Shown here piece by piece: positions 1 to 6,499 of a stretch of DNA of 9,783 bases. Where the stretch lies: the NCBI GenBank assembly GCA_030605285.1, contig JAUWIQ010000040.1, forward strand, positions 1-9,783, written 5' to 3'. How positions within the stretch are numbered: position 1 is the stretch's first letter; each line of letters opens with the position of its first letter. Below the pieces are notes generated by a model that was not told the origin of the DNA, searched no databases, and saw nothing but the letters and a program-made list of their open reading frames with translations. This DNA comes from Planctomycetota bacterium (lineage in GTDB: Bacteria > Planctomycetota > Planctomycetia > Pirellulales > UBA7805). Position numbers and translations under genes: made by a program.

Positions 1-602
1 CAGTCCAAAGCATAGCCTTTGCCGATCCCGCCAAAATTAATCGCCAAGCCCGGTTGGGAGAACTGCACACACCCATTTTTTTGATCCAAATCCAAATGAT
101 CGCTGCCCACGTTCGCCAGCGCCGCGGTCACCGTCTCCGCGGTAGGAATACAACCCGCACGCCGGGCAAAAGCCCAGATTTCCGTGAGGGGACCCGCGGT
201 CACATCGAACGCACCTGCAGTCGCCGTGTACAGTTCAAGAGAAAGTTCCAGCAATTGGCAAAGTTCGCAACTGATTGGCACCGCCATGGTGGCCGCTCGT
301 TGATTTAGCTGCGAGACCTCGCTGTCGTCCGAGTAGACTGTCAAGAGCTCTTCCATCGCATCGATGACATCCAGTGCCTCCATGGCGACTTCGGTATCGC
401 GCGTGTGCTGGCCAGCATTGAGAAACACCTGAAACTGACACGCCATGGCCCGCCGGCCAATTCGAATCAGATAGGCCTCCTGCTCGGGATCTGCTACCCA
501 TTTCGCCAGGGAGTCGGTTACCAGATTCTGCTGGTGAACTGTTCCGAGAGGAATTCTCCCCTGCAGGAAATTTCTCCGGGAAGGATTTTCTGGTTCGTTC
601 AT
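1..602 (-). CDS. FAD:protein FMN transferase, ApbE family (3' part cut by window edge)
   Basis: ApbE-family enzymes move FMN from FAD onto a Ser/Thr of a target flavoprotein, with Mg2+. The first 200 residues are present and run off the left edge. Visible family blocks: RRAMACQFQVFL (50-61), SEVSQLN (94-100), AFDVTAGPL (131-139), and GGIGKGYALD (191-200), the glycine-rich flavin-site segment. A full protein would be roughly 300-350 residues, so the C-terminal metal-binding part is not visible. The start is chosen because GGGAGGA (607-613) lies 4 bases upstream. The N-terminus has a twin-arginine-like SRRNFLQG (8-15), but no hydrophobic stretch follows, so I see neither a Tat signal nor a lipobox; many ApbE proteins are exported. 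A 14-codon leader ORF overlaps the start as ATGA. The family assignment is firm; the protein target is unknown. Confidence 0.9.
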   Translation of the reverse strand, partial: MNEPENPSRRNFLQGRIPLGTVHQQNLVTDSLAKWVADPEQEAYLIRIGRRAMACQFQVFLNAGQHTRDTEVAMEALDVIDAMEELLTVYSDDSEVSQLNQRAATMAVPISCELCQLLELSLELYTATAGAFDVTAGPLTEIWAFARRAGCIPTAETVTAALANVGSDHLDLDQKNGCVQFSQPGLAINFGGIGKGYALD

Positions 603-643
603 CGAGTCCTCCCAGGACAAATCATTTTTGGCAGCCACCTCAT
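599..643 (-). CDS. putative 14-residue leader ORF coupled to the apbE-like gene
   Basis: This short frame encodes MRWLPKMICPGRTR and stops with a TGA that overlaps the apbE-like ATG (ATGA, 599-602). AGGAG at 649-653 lies 5 bases before its ATG, close to ideal for ribosome binding. Its position, between a TATAAT box and the apbE-like start, fits a leader peptide or a coupling ORF. No homology is recognisable at this length, and the arrangement could be chance. Expression is inferred only from the ribosome-binding site and the overlap. Confidence 0.35.
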   Translation of the reverse strand: MRWLPKMICPGRTR

Positions 644-685
644 CACAGCTCCTGCGGCATGCTTCTTCTACTCTTATTTATTCTT

Positions 686-691
686 ATTATA
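686..691 (-). promoter_or_regulatory. candidate -10 box (TATAAT) for the leader ORF and apbE-like gene
   Basis: A perfect TATAAT is read on the minus strand in an otherwise AT-rich patch. Transcription would start near 679, leaving about 25 bases before the AGGAG of the leader ORF. No convincing -35 box lies 16-18 bases upstream. That position is instead taken up by a GC palindrome (CCCCCGGGGG, about 706-715), which could be an operator or simply sequence between genes. Confidence 0.35.
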
Positions 692-792
692 CGAAACTTG
701 GCAGCCCCCCGGGGGTTCGATACCAACCATTCCGGATGCCAGAGCAGATGATCTCGCACGCACTTCCCCGGATACAGGCTGGAGCTGTCGAT

Positions 793-1392
793 TTACGGCT
801 TGCGTAAACCGACGGTGTATTGCCATCGAATGGTTCCCGATGCCGCATTGGGTATCCGTGGGGCAAGACAAAGATCGCCCGCTTCTCGGCCCGCCCCAGC
901 CATCTTTTGCGGGATTGCCGTGGTGGTATTGGAGTGCGGCTCGACCACAAGCCGACCCACCGCAATCGCACCCGGATGACCGGACAGCGGTTCTGCGCAG
1001 AACATCGTCCGGTAATGGCTGTGCAGCGAATCCCTTTGCGCGTCCTGCGGCGAATCAGCGGTCGGGAGATTCATGAAACGACAGGCCACATCAATACGAA
1101 AAAGTTCCGCGTGCGGATCACGATCCACCACCAACGACCAATGACTGCCACCCGCACTGCCGACGAGCAGCGCGTTGGGGCCAGTCGGCCCCTCGGCAAT
1201 TTCGAGTTCCTGAAGCGGGGGACTGGGCGGCCAGGACTCTTCCCCACCCCCTTCCATCGAGGCCATCACGGGGATCAGCCGATCCCTGACAAACCCGATC
1301 GTATGCGCAAAGCGGTCACGGTGCCAATGGAAGCCAATTCGCAATGCGCCATACTCAAGAATCTCCGACCTGGCCTCGCGGGTATTTGTCAT
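793..1392 (-). CDS. hypothetical protein, planctomycete type
   Basis: A 199-residue protein of unknown function. It has no signal peptide, membrane segment or catalytic motif that I recognise. Notable blocks are HRDRFAH, SMEGGGEESWPPSPPLQEL (about 46-63) and VGSAGGSHWSLVVD (about 77-90), ending in IRWQYTVGLRKP before TAA. I recall similar proteins (a DR-H block, a WPPSPPLQ block, a GxSHWS block) as common uncharacterised planctomycete proteins; this is memory, not a search. The start at 1392 (MTNTREARSEILEYG) is preferred because the residues upstream look non-native. An in-frame ATG at 1443 is possible, and neither has a strong ribosome-binding site. It lies upstream of the apbE-like gene on the same strand, 190 bases away, and may have its own transcript. 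Confidence 0.7.
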   Translation of the reverse strand: MTNTREARSEILEYGALRIGFHWHRDRFAHTIGFVRDRLIPVMASMEGGGEESWPPSPPLQELEIAEGPTGPNALLVGSAGGSHWSLVVDRDPHAELFRIDVACRFMNLPTADSPQDAQRDSLHSHYRTMFCAEPLSGHPGAIAVGRLVVEPHSNTTTAIPQKMAGAGREAGDLCLAPRIPNAASGTIRWQYTVGLRKP

Positions 1393-1703
1393 CGCCGTTG
1401 ATTTTCGCGGATCGTAAACGAGTCTTGTTTTTGGCGCAACCATTGTATCGCCAACCGGCTGTTCATTTTGCCTTCTCGATTCGCCTCTGACAAACCCACT
1501 GGAGTGCTCTTGGCAATCCGCAACCTCGCAACGCGCATAAGTAAACTGCGTAGATATGCAGGAAAACCTTTACCGAGGTCTATGGTCGAAAACCCAGGCG
1601 TACTACTAGAATATTCGATGTCGAGTTCGTTCGGCTTCGATCCGCCCTTTGTTATCCCACCACAAAGTTCCACCGCCTCATCGGCAGCAATTTGGAAGTG
1701 ACC
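1393..1703. other. divergent intergenic region between the hypothetical gene and hemG
   Basis: This 311-base region should hold promoters for both flanking genes. On the plus strand a TAGAAT (about 1608-1613) resembles a -10 box for hemG but lacks a good -35 partner. I see no RNA gene, repeat or convincing small ORF. GGAAG at 1694-1698 is the likely ribosome-binding site for the hemG ATG. Confidence 0.4.
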
Positions 1704-3140
1704 ATGGCCGAGGTTGAAAATGAGACGTTGGATATCGCAATCGTGGGTGGCGGAATTTCCGGCCTGGCGGCGGCTTGGAGAATTCAGGAGCTGGCCCCCG
1801 AACTCAAGGTACAACTTCTGGAACGGGAAGACCGGGTGGGTGGTGTGTTGGAAACGCGTCGTCAAGAGGGCTTCCTCATCGAACAGAGTGCCGACAATTT
1901 CATTACCGATCAACCCTGGGCAATCTCGCTTTGCGATCGTCTGGGAATAAAAAATGAACTCCTGTTGACCAACGCCACCAAGCGCCGCGCCCAAGTCGTC
2001 TCTCGGGGTCGGCTGGTCCCGATACCTGAGGGTTTTCAAATTATGGGGCCGACACGGCTAGGGCCGGTTTTGACCTCGCCAATCCTCAGTCTGCGGGGAA
2101 AATTTCGTCTCCTCTGCGAACGCTTTGTCCGTCGTCGCCCCCCGGGAGCGCGTGAAGAATCTTTATCGCAATTCTCCAGCCGCCGGTTTGGCCGCGAAGT
2201 CTTTGAAAGACTTATCCAGCCACTTGTGGGAGGCATCTACACGGCGGACTCCAACAAGCTGAGTGTCGCTGCGGCCCTGCCGCGTTTTTTTGAGCTGGAA
2301 CAGAAGTACGGCAGCTTCTGTCGTGGGCTGCGGGCCACGGACCGCAAAACACCCAGCCGATCGGATCCGCAGGCGGGTGCCCGCTACAGCCTGTTTATGA
2401 CACCCAAACTCGGGATCGAACAACTGGTTTCGACCCTTGCCAGCCGCCTCCCCAGGGGCGTCTTGCAGAAACAGTCCGCCGTACTCGGGCTGGACCGCGG
2501 CAACGACGCCCGCTGGCGACTGAAAGTTCAAGGGGCCAACCCGATCGAGTGCCAGAAGCTGATCCTTGCCACGCCTGCCCACCAGTCGGCAAAACTGCTT
2601 TCAGGCACCGATCCGGTCCTTGCGGAAGAACTCACAGCCATTCCCTATGCCGGCTGCGTGGTGGTCTGCTTGGGTTTTGCAGAGAAACAATTCCGCGTGC
2701 CCCCAGCCGGGTTCGGTTTTGTCGTACCGGCGATTGAAAAACGTCGTATTCTGGCGGCAAGTTTTTCCAGCAACAAATTTCCAGGGCGGGCTCCCGAGGG
2801 CCAACTCCTGGTGCGGGTATTCCTCGGCGGTGCATGCCAGGCCGAATTCCTGGAACGATCCGATGAGGAATTGGCCACAATTGCGGTTGAAGAACTCAGT
2901 GACCTTCTCCAATTGACGGGCCTGCCGGTGAGTCAGCAGATCGCCCGTTGGCCCCAGACGATGCCGCAATACCACCTGGGACATGCGGCGCGCGTCGGCA
3001 GAATCGAAAAACGCGCAGCGGAACTCGGGAATCTTGCCCTGATTGGAAACGCCTATCATGGCGTCGGCATCCCGCAGTGCATTCATACCGCGGAAAGTGC
3101 GATCGAGCGGCTCCTCGCTGCGGGCACCGCAGCGCCCTAG
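1704..3140 (+). CDS. hemG: protoporphyrinogen/coproporphyrinogen oxidase, HemY/HemG type (FAD-dependent)
   Basis: A late heme-biosynthesis enzyme that oxidises a porphyrinogen to the porphyrin with FAD and O2. Whether the substrate is protoporphyrinogen IX or coproporphyrinogen III cannot be read from sequence alone. The 478-residue length is normal for the family. The N-terminal Rossmann motif IAIVGGGISGLAAAW (11-25), acidic E40 and RVGGVLET (44-51) form the dinucleotide-binding site; QSADNFITDQP follows. The C-terminal block LIGNAYHGVGIPQCIHTAE is the usual FAD-closing segment of amine-oxidase-like flavoenzymes. ATG at 1704 is chosen over an in-frame TTG at 1692 because GGAAG lies 5 bases upstream and the Rossmann fold begins soon after. 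No other heme gene is nearby. Its TAG ends 4 bases before the end of convergent csrA. Confidence 0.95.
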   Translation: MAEVENETLDIAIVGGGISGLAAAWRIQELAPELKVQLLEREDRVGGVLETRRQEGFLIEQSADNFITDQPWAISLCDRLGIKNELLLTNATKRRAQVVSRGRLVPIPEGFQIMGPTRLGPVLTSPILSLRGKFRLLCERFVRRRPPGAREESLSQFSSRRFGREVFERLIQPLVGGIYTADSNKLSVAAALPRFFELEQKYGSFCRGLRATDRKTPSRSDPQAGARYSLFMTPKLGIEQLVSTLASRLPRGVLQKQSAVLGLDRGNDARWRLKVQGANPIECQKLILATPAHQSAKLLSGTDPVLAEELTAIPYAGCVVVCLGFAEKQFRVPPAGFGFVVPAIEKRRILAASFSSNKFPGRAPEGQLLVRVFLGGACQAEFLERSDEELATIAVEELSDLLQLTGLPVSQQIARWPQTMPQYHLGHAARVGRIEKRAAELGNLALIGNAYHGVGIPQCIHTAESAIERLLAAGTAAP

Positions 3141-3144
3141 TCTG

Positions 3145-3357
3145 CTAACGCAAAGGATCGACGTCGCCGAGACTCGACGTGCTGGACCGCTGATTTTCTC
3201 GTTGGATTGCCTCATAAACTTCGCGTCGGTGGACGGGTATCTCGGTCGGGGCGTCGATCCCCAGACGTACTTTGTCGCCCCGGACGTCCACAATAGTAAT
3301 CACAACATCATCACCAATGATGATGCTCTCGTCGCGTTGTCTGGAAAGTACCAGCAT
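3145..3357 (-). CDS. csrA: carbon storage regulator CsrA, RNA-binding protein
   Basis: CsrA is a small homodimeric protein that binds GGA motifs in mRNA leaders and represses (sometimes activates) translation. In flagellated bacteria it blocks flagellin mRNA until FliW sequesters it. The 70-residue protein matches along its whole length: [16 protein letters not shown] at the start, VRLGIDAP in the middle and PVHRREVY at 41-48. The two RNA-contact positions, L4 and R44, are present. The C-terminal tail (about residues 56-70) is polar and probably flexible. It lies downstream of fliW on the same strand with a 111-base spacer containing a possible CsrA site. The ribosome-binding site is weak (AGAGAAAG), as in many self-regulated csrA genes. 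Confidence 0.97.
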   Translation of the reverse strand: MLVLSRQRDESIIIGDDVVITIVDVRGDKVRLGIDAPTEIPVHRREVYEAIQRENQRSSTSSLGDVDPLR

Positions 3358-3419
3358 CGTTGTCTTTCTCTTAGAGGACTTTCACTTTAGACGACACAAT
3401 CACCGATTCGTTCGTCAGC

Positions 3420-3439
3420 AGCAGTCCTTGTTGCCTGCT
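3420..3439 (-). promoter_or_regulatory. candidate CsrA-binding hairpin in the csrA leader
   Basis: Read on the minus strand, AGCAG pairs with CTGCT and encloses a 10-base loop, GCAACAAGGA. The ACAAGGA core fits the ACARGGA heart of the known CsrA consensus, and the GGA sits in the loop, as in well-studied sites. It lies about 65-80 bases upstream of the csrA ATG, too far to cover the ribosome-binding site by itself. Function is inferred. Confidence 0.35.
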
Positions 3440-3447
3440 TCTCTCCC

Positions 3448-3462
3448 AGGGCCCAGCGCCCT
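3448..3462 (-). other. GC-rich hairpin just after fliW
   Basis: On the minus strand AGGGC pairs with GCCCT around a 5-base GCTGG loop, 6 bases past the fliW stop. No T-run follows, so it is not a standard intrinsic terminator. It may stabilise a processed fliW end or attenuate read-through into csrA. Confidence 0.35.
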
Positions 3463-3468
3463 AACTCG

Positions 3469-3909
3469 TTAAGCAATTTTTTTGAGCGTGTTTGCCGAAT
3501 CCCAAACTAGGTGGTCGACCATCCCGAGATCTGTATTGATCACCTGTCGACCGAGCCGCCGCAGACAATTAATCACCAGAGGTGCAAGTAGGTTCAGACG
3601 CAGGGAATCCTCGTGTCTGGCAACTGTGACGAGAACCTGAATAAAATCTTCTTTTCTTATTCCTAGTGGCGTCCAATCACTTTGCTCAACCTGCAAAGTA
3701 AACTCCGGAACAAAAGTTCTCGGGTCGACAACAGGGAGGGCAACCTCTGCGGTCTGAGTGGACTGCAACCAGATCACGGAGTCGCCCGCTTGATGCATCA
3801 AGAGCACCCAAGATGGACAGTCTTCAAAACCGACCAACCCACTGGGGAAACAAATCGTGTCGGCCGAGGAAACCTCCACCGTACCGAACCGTGACGTACA
3901 GACTTCCAT
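3469..3909 (-). CDS. fliW: flagellar assembly factor FliW
   Basis: FliW binds flagellin before secretion and, when free, binds CsrA and relieves its repression of flagellin translation. The 146-residue protein shows family blocks throughout: EVCTSRFGTVEV at the N-terminus, FPSGLVGFE (21-29) and NLLAPLVIN (106-114). ATG at 3909 is chosen over an in-frame ATG at 3939 because the family typically begins with a short Met-Glu-x-x-T-S-R-F-G strand, and GGGGG lies 6-10 bases upstream. It is followed on the same strand by csrA, the classic partner pair. No flagellin or hook gene is in this window. It suggests a cell with a motile stage, as in planctomycete swarmers. Confidence 0.95.
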   Translation of the reverse strand: MEVCTSRFGTVEVSSADTICFPSGLVGFEDCPSWVLLMHQAGDSVIWLQSTQTAEVALPVVDPRTFVPEFTLQVEQSDWTPLGIRKEDFIQVLVTVARHEDSLRLNLLAPLVINCLRRLGRQVINTDLGMVDHLVWDSANTLKKIA

Positions 3910-4068
3910 AAGACACCCCCGCAGAATCCCGGCTTGCATCGACAGAACCCCGCTAGCAGTTCTGTACCAGCAAAGCTATCTGGGTGATTCATCGGCCTTC
4001 CGGAGCCACTGAAACACTAAAAAAAGAGGAGGCCGAAGATTCTGCCAGAAGCAAAAACGCTTTCATCA

Positions 4069-5343
4069 TCAAGCAGCTTTTGAGGGCGCATGATCGGCAT
4101 AACTAGGCTGGCTTAACGCAGCAGACCCCTTGCGAATTGCGACGCAGACGAGATGACCCCCGAAAGCGCAGGAAAGCTTCAGTGCGCTCTCAGCACGGTG
4201 TACGCGGCCCACCAGCGGCACACAGTCGAGATCGCACTGGGGATCAGGATTATAGAGGTTCAAGGTGGGTGGCGCAAAACCATCGCGTAGCGAGAGGGCC
4301 GTCAGCGCCAATTCCACGCTCCCGGCCGCATTCACCAGATGTCCGATACTGGACTTGTTCGCCCCGACAAGAATATCACTGGCCGCACCCCCAAGTGCAG
4401 CCCGGATACCGCGGGTCTCGACCAGATCGTTCTGACGAGTACCGGTTCCGTGCGCGTTGACATACCCGATTTCTTCGGCAGCCATTGCACCGCGTCGAAG
4501 TGTCTCGGTGATGAGATAACGCAAGGGTTCGCTGTCTTGGGCCATACTGGTCACATGATGTGCTTCCCCCAACATCGTGCCCGCGGTGATTTCAGCGTAG
4601 ATTGGCACTCGCCGCGCTTTCGCGCTGCTTAGCTTTTCCAAGACAAACATGGCTGCGCCCTCACCCATCACAAATCCACTTCGATCCCGATCAAAAGCCC
4701 GACAGGCCCGGCTGGGGTCCGAATGCTCCGCCAGGACCCGTAATTGACGAAAACCTGCCGCGAACAAAGGGTTGATTGCCTCGGCGCTTCCAGCGAGCGC
4801 ATAGTCACACTGACCATCCCGGATACGACGGACGGCGGAGAGAATATCGATCAGACCACTGGCGCAGGCGGTGGAGTGGCAACTTCGCGGCCCGAACAGA
4901 CCGTATTCGGTCGCGAGCGTCGCGCACGCGGTATTGGGCATCCACTGATGCCAACTCGGAACGTCGCCTTCTGATTTGCTGCTCAAACCCAATATTTCAG
5001 CAATCCCATCGGTATCGCCCATGTGTCCACTAATTGCGCAAGCAAAACGGTCCCGATCCACCGCGGCCAGATCGATGTCCGCATCCAAGAGGGCCTCCTG
5101 AGCGGCGGTTTGTGAGAGCGCAATCACTTTTAGTTGGCTCGGACACGAGGTGTCGATATCGACCGGCGCGCCGATTATGAGATCGTCGGGGATGCTGGGG
5201 AGGCCTCGGATCGACCGCACGCCACTTGCCCCACAACGAACCGCCTCCCAAGTCGCCGCGGCACTGCCACCAACCGATGTAATCATACCGATGCCGGTAA
5301 TGACGACCGGTTCGCCGATTCTGGGTTTGGATGACAAAAACAT
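4069..5343 (-). CDS. beta-ketoacyl-ACP synthase family protein (FabF-like ketosynthase)
   Basis: A thiolase-fold condensing enzyme that joins an acyl chain to a malonyl-ACP unit by decarboxylation. The 424 residues are typical for FabF-type proteins. The full Cys-His-His triad is visible: C160 in HSTACASGL, H298 in YVNAHGTGT and H335 in NKSSIGHLVNAAG, with K330 nearby. A gating-loop-like CAFGGH (392-397) is near the end. It diverges from housekeeping FabF in several places, such as CAFGGHLVC where FabF has NSFGFGGHN, so a secondary or specialised lipid or polyketide role is possible. No acyl carrier protein, reductase or dehydratase is adjacent, so its pathway cannot be read from context. The coding frame ends in three consecutive TGA codons. 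The ribosome-binding site is weak. Confidence 0.93.
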   Translation of the reverse strand: MFLSSKPRIGEPVVITGIGMITSVGGSAAATWEAVRCGASGVRSIRGLPSIPDDLIIGAPVDIDTSCPSQLKVIALSQTAAQEALLDADIDLAAVDRDRFACAISGHMGDTDGIAEILGLSSKSEGDVPSWHQWMPNTACATLATEYGLFGPRSCHSTACASGLIDILSAVRRIRDGQCDYALAGSAEAINPLFAAGFRQLRVLAEHSDPSRACRAFDRDRSGFVMGEGAAMFVLEKLSSAKARRVPIYAEITAGTMLGEAHHVTSMAQDSEPLRYLITETLRRGAMAAEEIGYVNAHGTGTRQNDLVETRGIRAALGGAASDILVGANKSSIGHLVNAAGSVELALTALSLRDGFAPPTLNLYNPDPQCDLDCVPLVGRVHRAESALKLSCAFGGHLVCVAIRKGSAALSQPSYADHAPSKAA

Positions 5344-5761
5344 AGCTCAGTCGTTACACGCGCTAATACTAAGATTGCTAAAAATAGGACGCTAATTTCC
5401 GGGGGCGGACCATAGCGAAAATACGCGCCTGTGTCAGGGGGAATTCAAGCCGAAACGCCCGCCTAGGACCCCAAGCTATCAGGTGGCGCTAGCTGGCGTT
5501 GGCAGCGACCCAAAAGACCAAAAAACCAGGGCTTTTCATCTGCCCGGGTGCTGATTGGCCGACAACGAAAACTCCGCAACGACAGAAAAACTATCCGGGA
5601 CTGCAAGCGCGGGGAGGGAGAGGGGCCGCAAATAGATCCCGCTAAAGTCCTGATTTAGTGGGTTTTTAACCCATTCATTGGTTATTTCAATATTTTTCGT
5701 GGGTTATTTGCCCATATCACTTGCAATCTAATTTCTTTCTGAGATAACAGGATCTGTCAAA
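5344..5761. other. divergent intergenic region between the ketosynthase and the mraZ-like gene
   Basis: This 418-base region has two parts. The left and middle (5344-5640) are mixed composition with no recognisable gene; a weak TTAGCG/TAGTAT pair on the minus strand, 18 bases apart, could be a ketosynthase promoter. The right part (about 5650-5740) is clearly AT-rich and contains two palindromes described separately. AGGA at 5749-5752 is a possible ribosome-binding site for the mraZ-like gene. Confidence 0.5.
5658..5714 (+). promoter_or_regulatory. pair of TGGG/CCCA palindromes, candidate MraZ-type operator
   Basis: Two 16-base near-copies, GTGGGTTTTTAACCCA (5658-5673) and GTGGGTTATTTGCCCA (5699-5714), match at 13 of 16 positions. 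Each is an inverted repeat of TGGG and CCCA around 7 bases. Their starts are 41 bases apart, close to four helical turns, so the boxes would face the same side of DNA. Known MraZ proteins bind repeated TGGG boxes upstream of their own gene, usually as direct repeats; here they are inverted. Binding by the adjacent gene product is inferred. Confidence 0.5.
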
Positions 5762-5767
5762 TTGAAT

Positions 5768-6253
5768 ATGGCGAACCCACCCGACCTGATCCTCGGCGAG
5801 TACCCGAGGCAACTGGACGAACGATATCGAGTTTCCATACCGCAGGAGCTAGTGCAGCCGCTCATTGAAGAGGACGGCGATTGCACTTTGGCAAAGGAAA
5901 GGCCCGGATGCCTAAGCCTCTGGAACACGCGACGTTCACAACACGAACTGGATGCCGGTATGGATCTGGTGCGGGGGAAAATCCGCGCCGGAAAACTCGA
6001 GAGCCGGATCGGAGAATTGCAACTCCTCGGCCGACTCCTCTCCACCCGCCAGCGACCGGTCAAAATCGCCGGTCGAGGTCGTCTGCTGATTCCCGAAAGC
6101 TTTCGAGAGTTCCTGGGGGCCGAACAGGGTGGCGATGTGCTTATCGTCGGTGCCGCCGTCTGCGTCGAAATCTGGCGTCCGGAAGCATGGGTCTCTTATC
6201 TGGAAAAGCGTATTCCCAGATTTCGGCGCCTCTTCGATCGTCTGACAAGCTGA
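5768..6253 (+). CDS. MraZ-like DNA-binding protein, orphan
   Basis: MraZ proteins are ring-forming DNA-binding regulators made of two AbrB-like half domains; in most bacteria the gene opens the division and cell-wall cluster. This 161-residue protein has both halves: LDERYRVSIP (about 16-25), the first DXXXR-type motif, and AGRGRLLIPESFREFLG (about 101-117), the second. EIWRPEAWVSYLEK near the end matches the usual tail of the second half. The first motif is degenerate (ERYR where most have KGR). No cell-wall or division genes follow, so it is an orphan. The start is uncertain: ATG at 5768 is given, but a TTG at 5762 has better spacing (9 bases) from the AGGA at 5749-5752. Palindromic TGGG boxes upstream suggest self-regulation. 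Confidence 0.75.
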   Translation: MANPPDLILGEYPRQLDERYRVSIPQELVQPLIEEDGDCTLAKERPGCLSLWNTRRSQHELDAGMDLVRGKIRAGKLESRIGELQLLGRLLSTRQRPVKIAGRGRLLIPESFREFLGAEQGGDVLIVGAAVCVEIWRPEAWVSYLEKRIPRFRRLFDRLTS

Positions 6254-6340
6254 GAGCACAACTTCGTGAAAATAGACCCACACCGTCTAGGGAATCCCCA
6301 GAGAAAAAATAGAGGAGAGGAGTTGCTTCAAATAAAAAGT

Positions 6341-6480
6341 AGGGCCATGCCCGGCCATGAGTAAAGGCATCTTCGTAACACTGTTTGTGTCACCCGATTA
6401 GGAATGTAAGTCACCATCGACCGGGAATTGTTGGCATGGATGCCAGCGGACTCATAAACGGCCGGGCATGGCTTTTTTTT
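6341..6480. other. long inverted-repeat element with T-runs on both sides (structured RNA or terminator)
   Basis: GCCATGCCCGGCC (6344-6356) is perfectly complementary to 6460-6472. Directly inside, ATGAGT (6357-6362) pairs with ACTCAT (6450-6455), leaving a 4-base AAAC bulge. This makes a 19-bp stem. The 87-base interior has a second good hairpin, GTTGGC/GCCAGC with an ATGGAT loop (6430-6447), and a weaker ACAC/GTGT hairpin (6378-6390). Eight T follow on the plus strand (6473-6480); on the minus strand the stem is followed by CCTACTTTTTATTT. It could terminate both converging transcripts, be a small structured RNA, or be a small inverted-repeat insertion. I matched it to no known RNA family. 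Confidence 0.5.
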
Positions 6481-6499
6481 ATTTTCCCTCTTTTTCCTT

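Noticed and set aside
405..1401. Plus-strand open frames of 193 and 223 codons over the apbE-like and hypothetical genes
   Set aside because: Their translations are rich in Arg, Pro and Ser with no recognisable blocks, while the minus strand encodes a clear ApbE protein and a coherent hypothetical protein.
1389..2039. Long minus-strand open frame opposite the start of hemG
   Set aside because: It overlaps the strongly supported Rossmann-fold part of hemG on the other strand and its translation shows no family features; a shadow frame.
4021..4068. Intrinsic terminator after the ketosynthase (minus strand, T-run near 4020)
   Set aside because: The only hairpin before the T-run is a 4-base stem with a 3-base loop, well separated from the T-run; too weak to call.
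6357..6455. Hammerhead-ribozyme-like TATGAGTCC on the minus strand inside the folded element
   Set aside because: The required CUGAUGA is not complete and no matching GAAA core segment follows.
6341..6480. 6S RNA or SRP RNA
   Set aside because: The element is shorter than typical 6S RNA and lacks the SRP GGAAG/AGCAG tetraloop motif; long closing stem alone is not enough.
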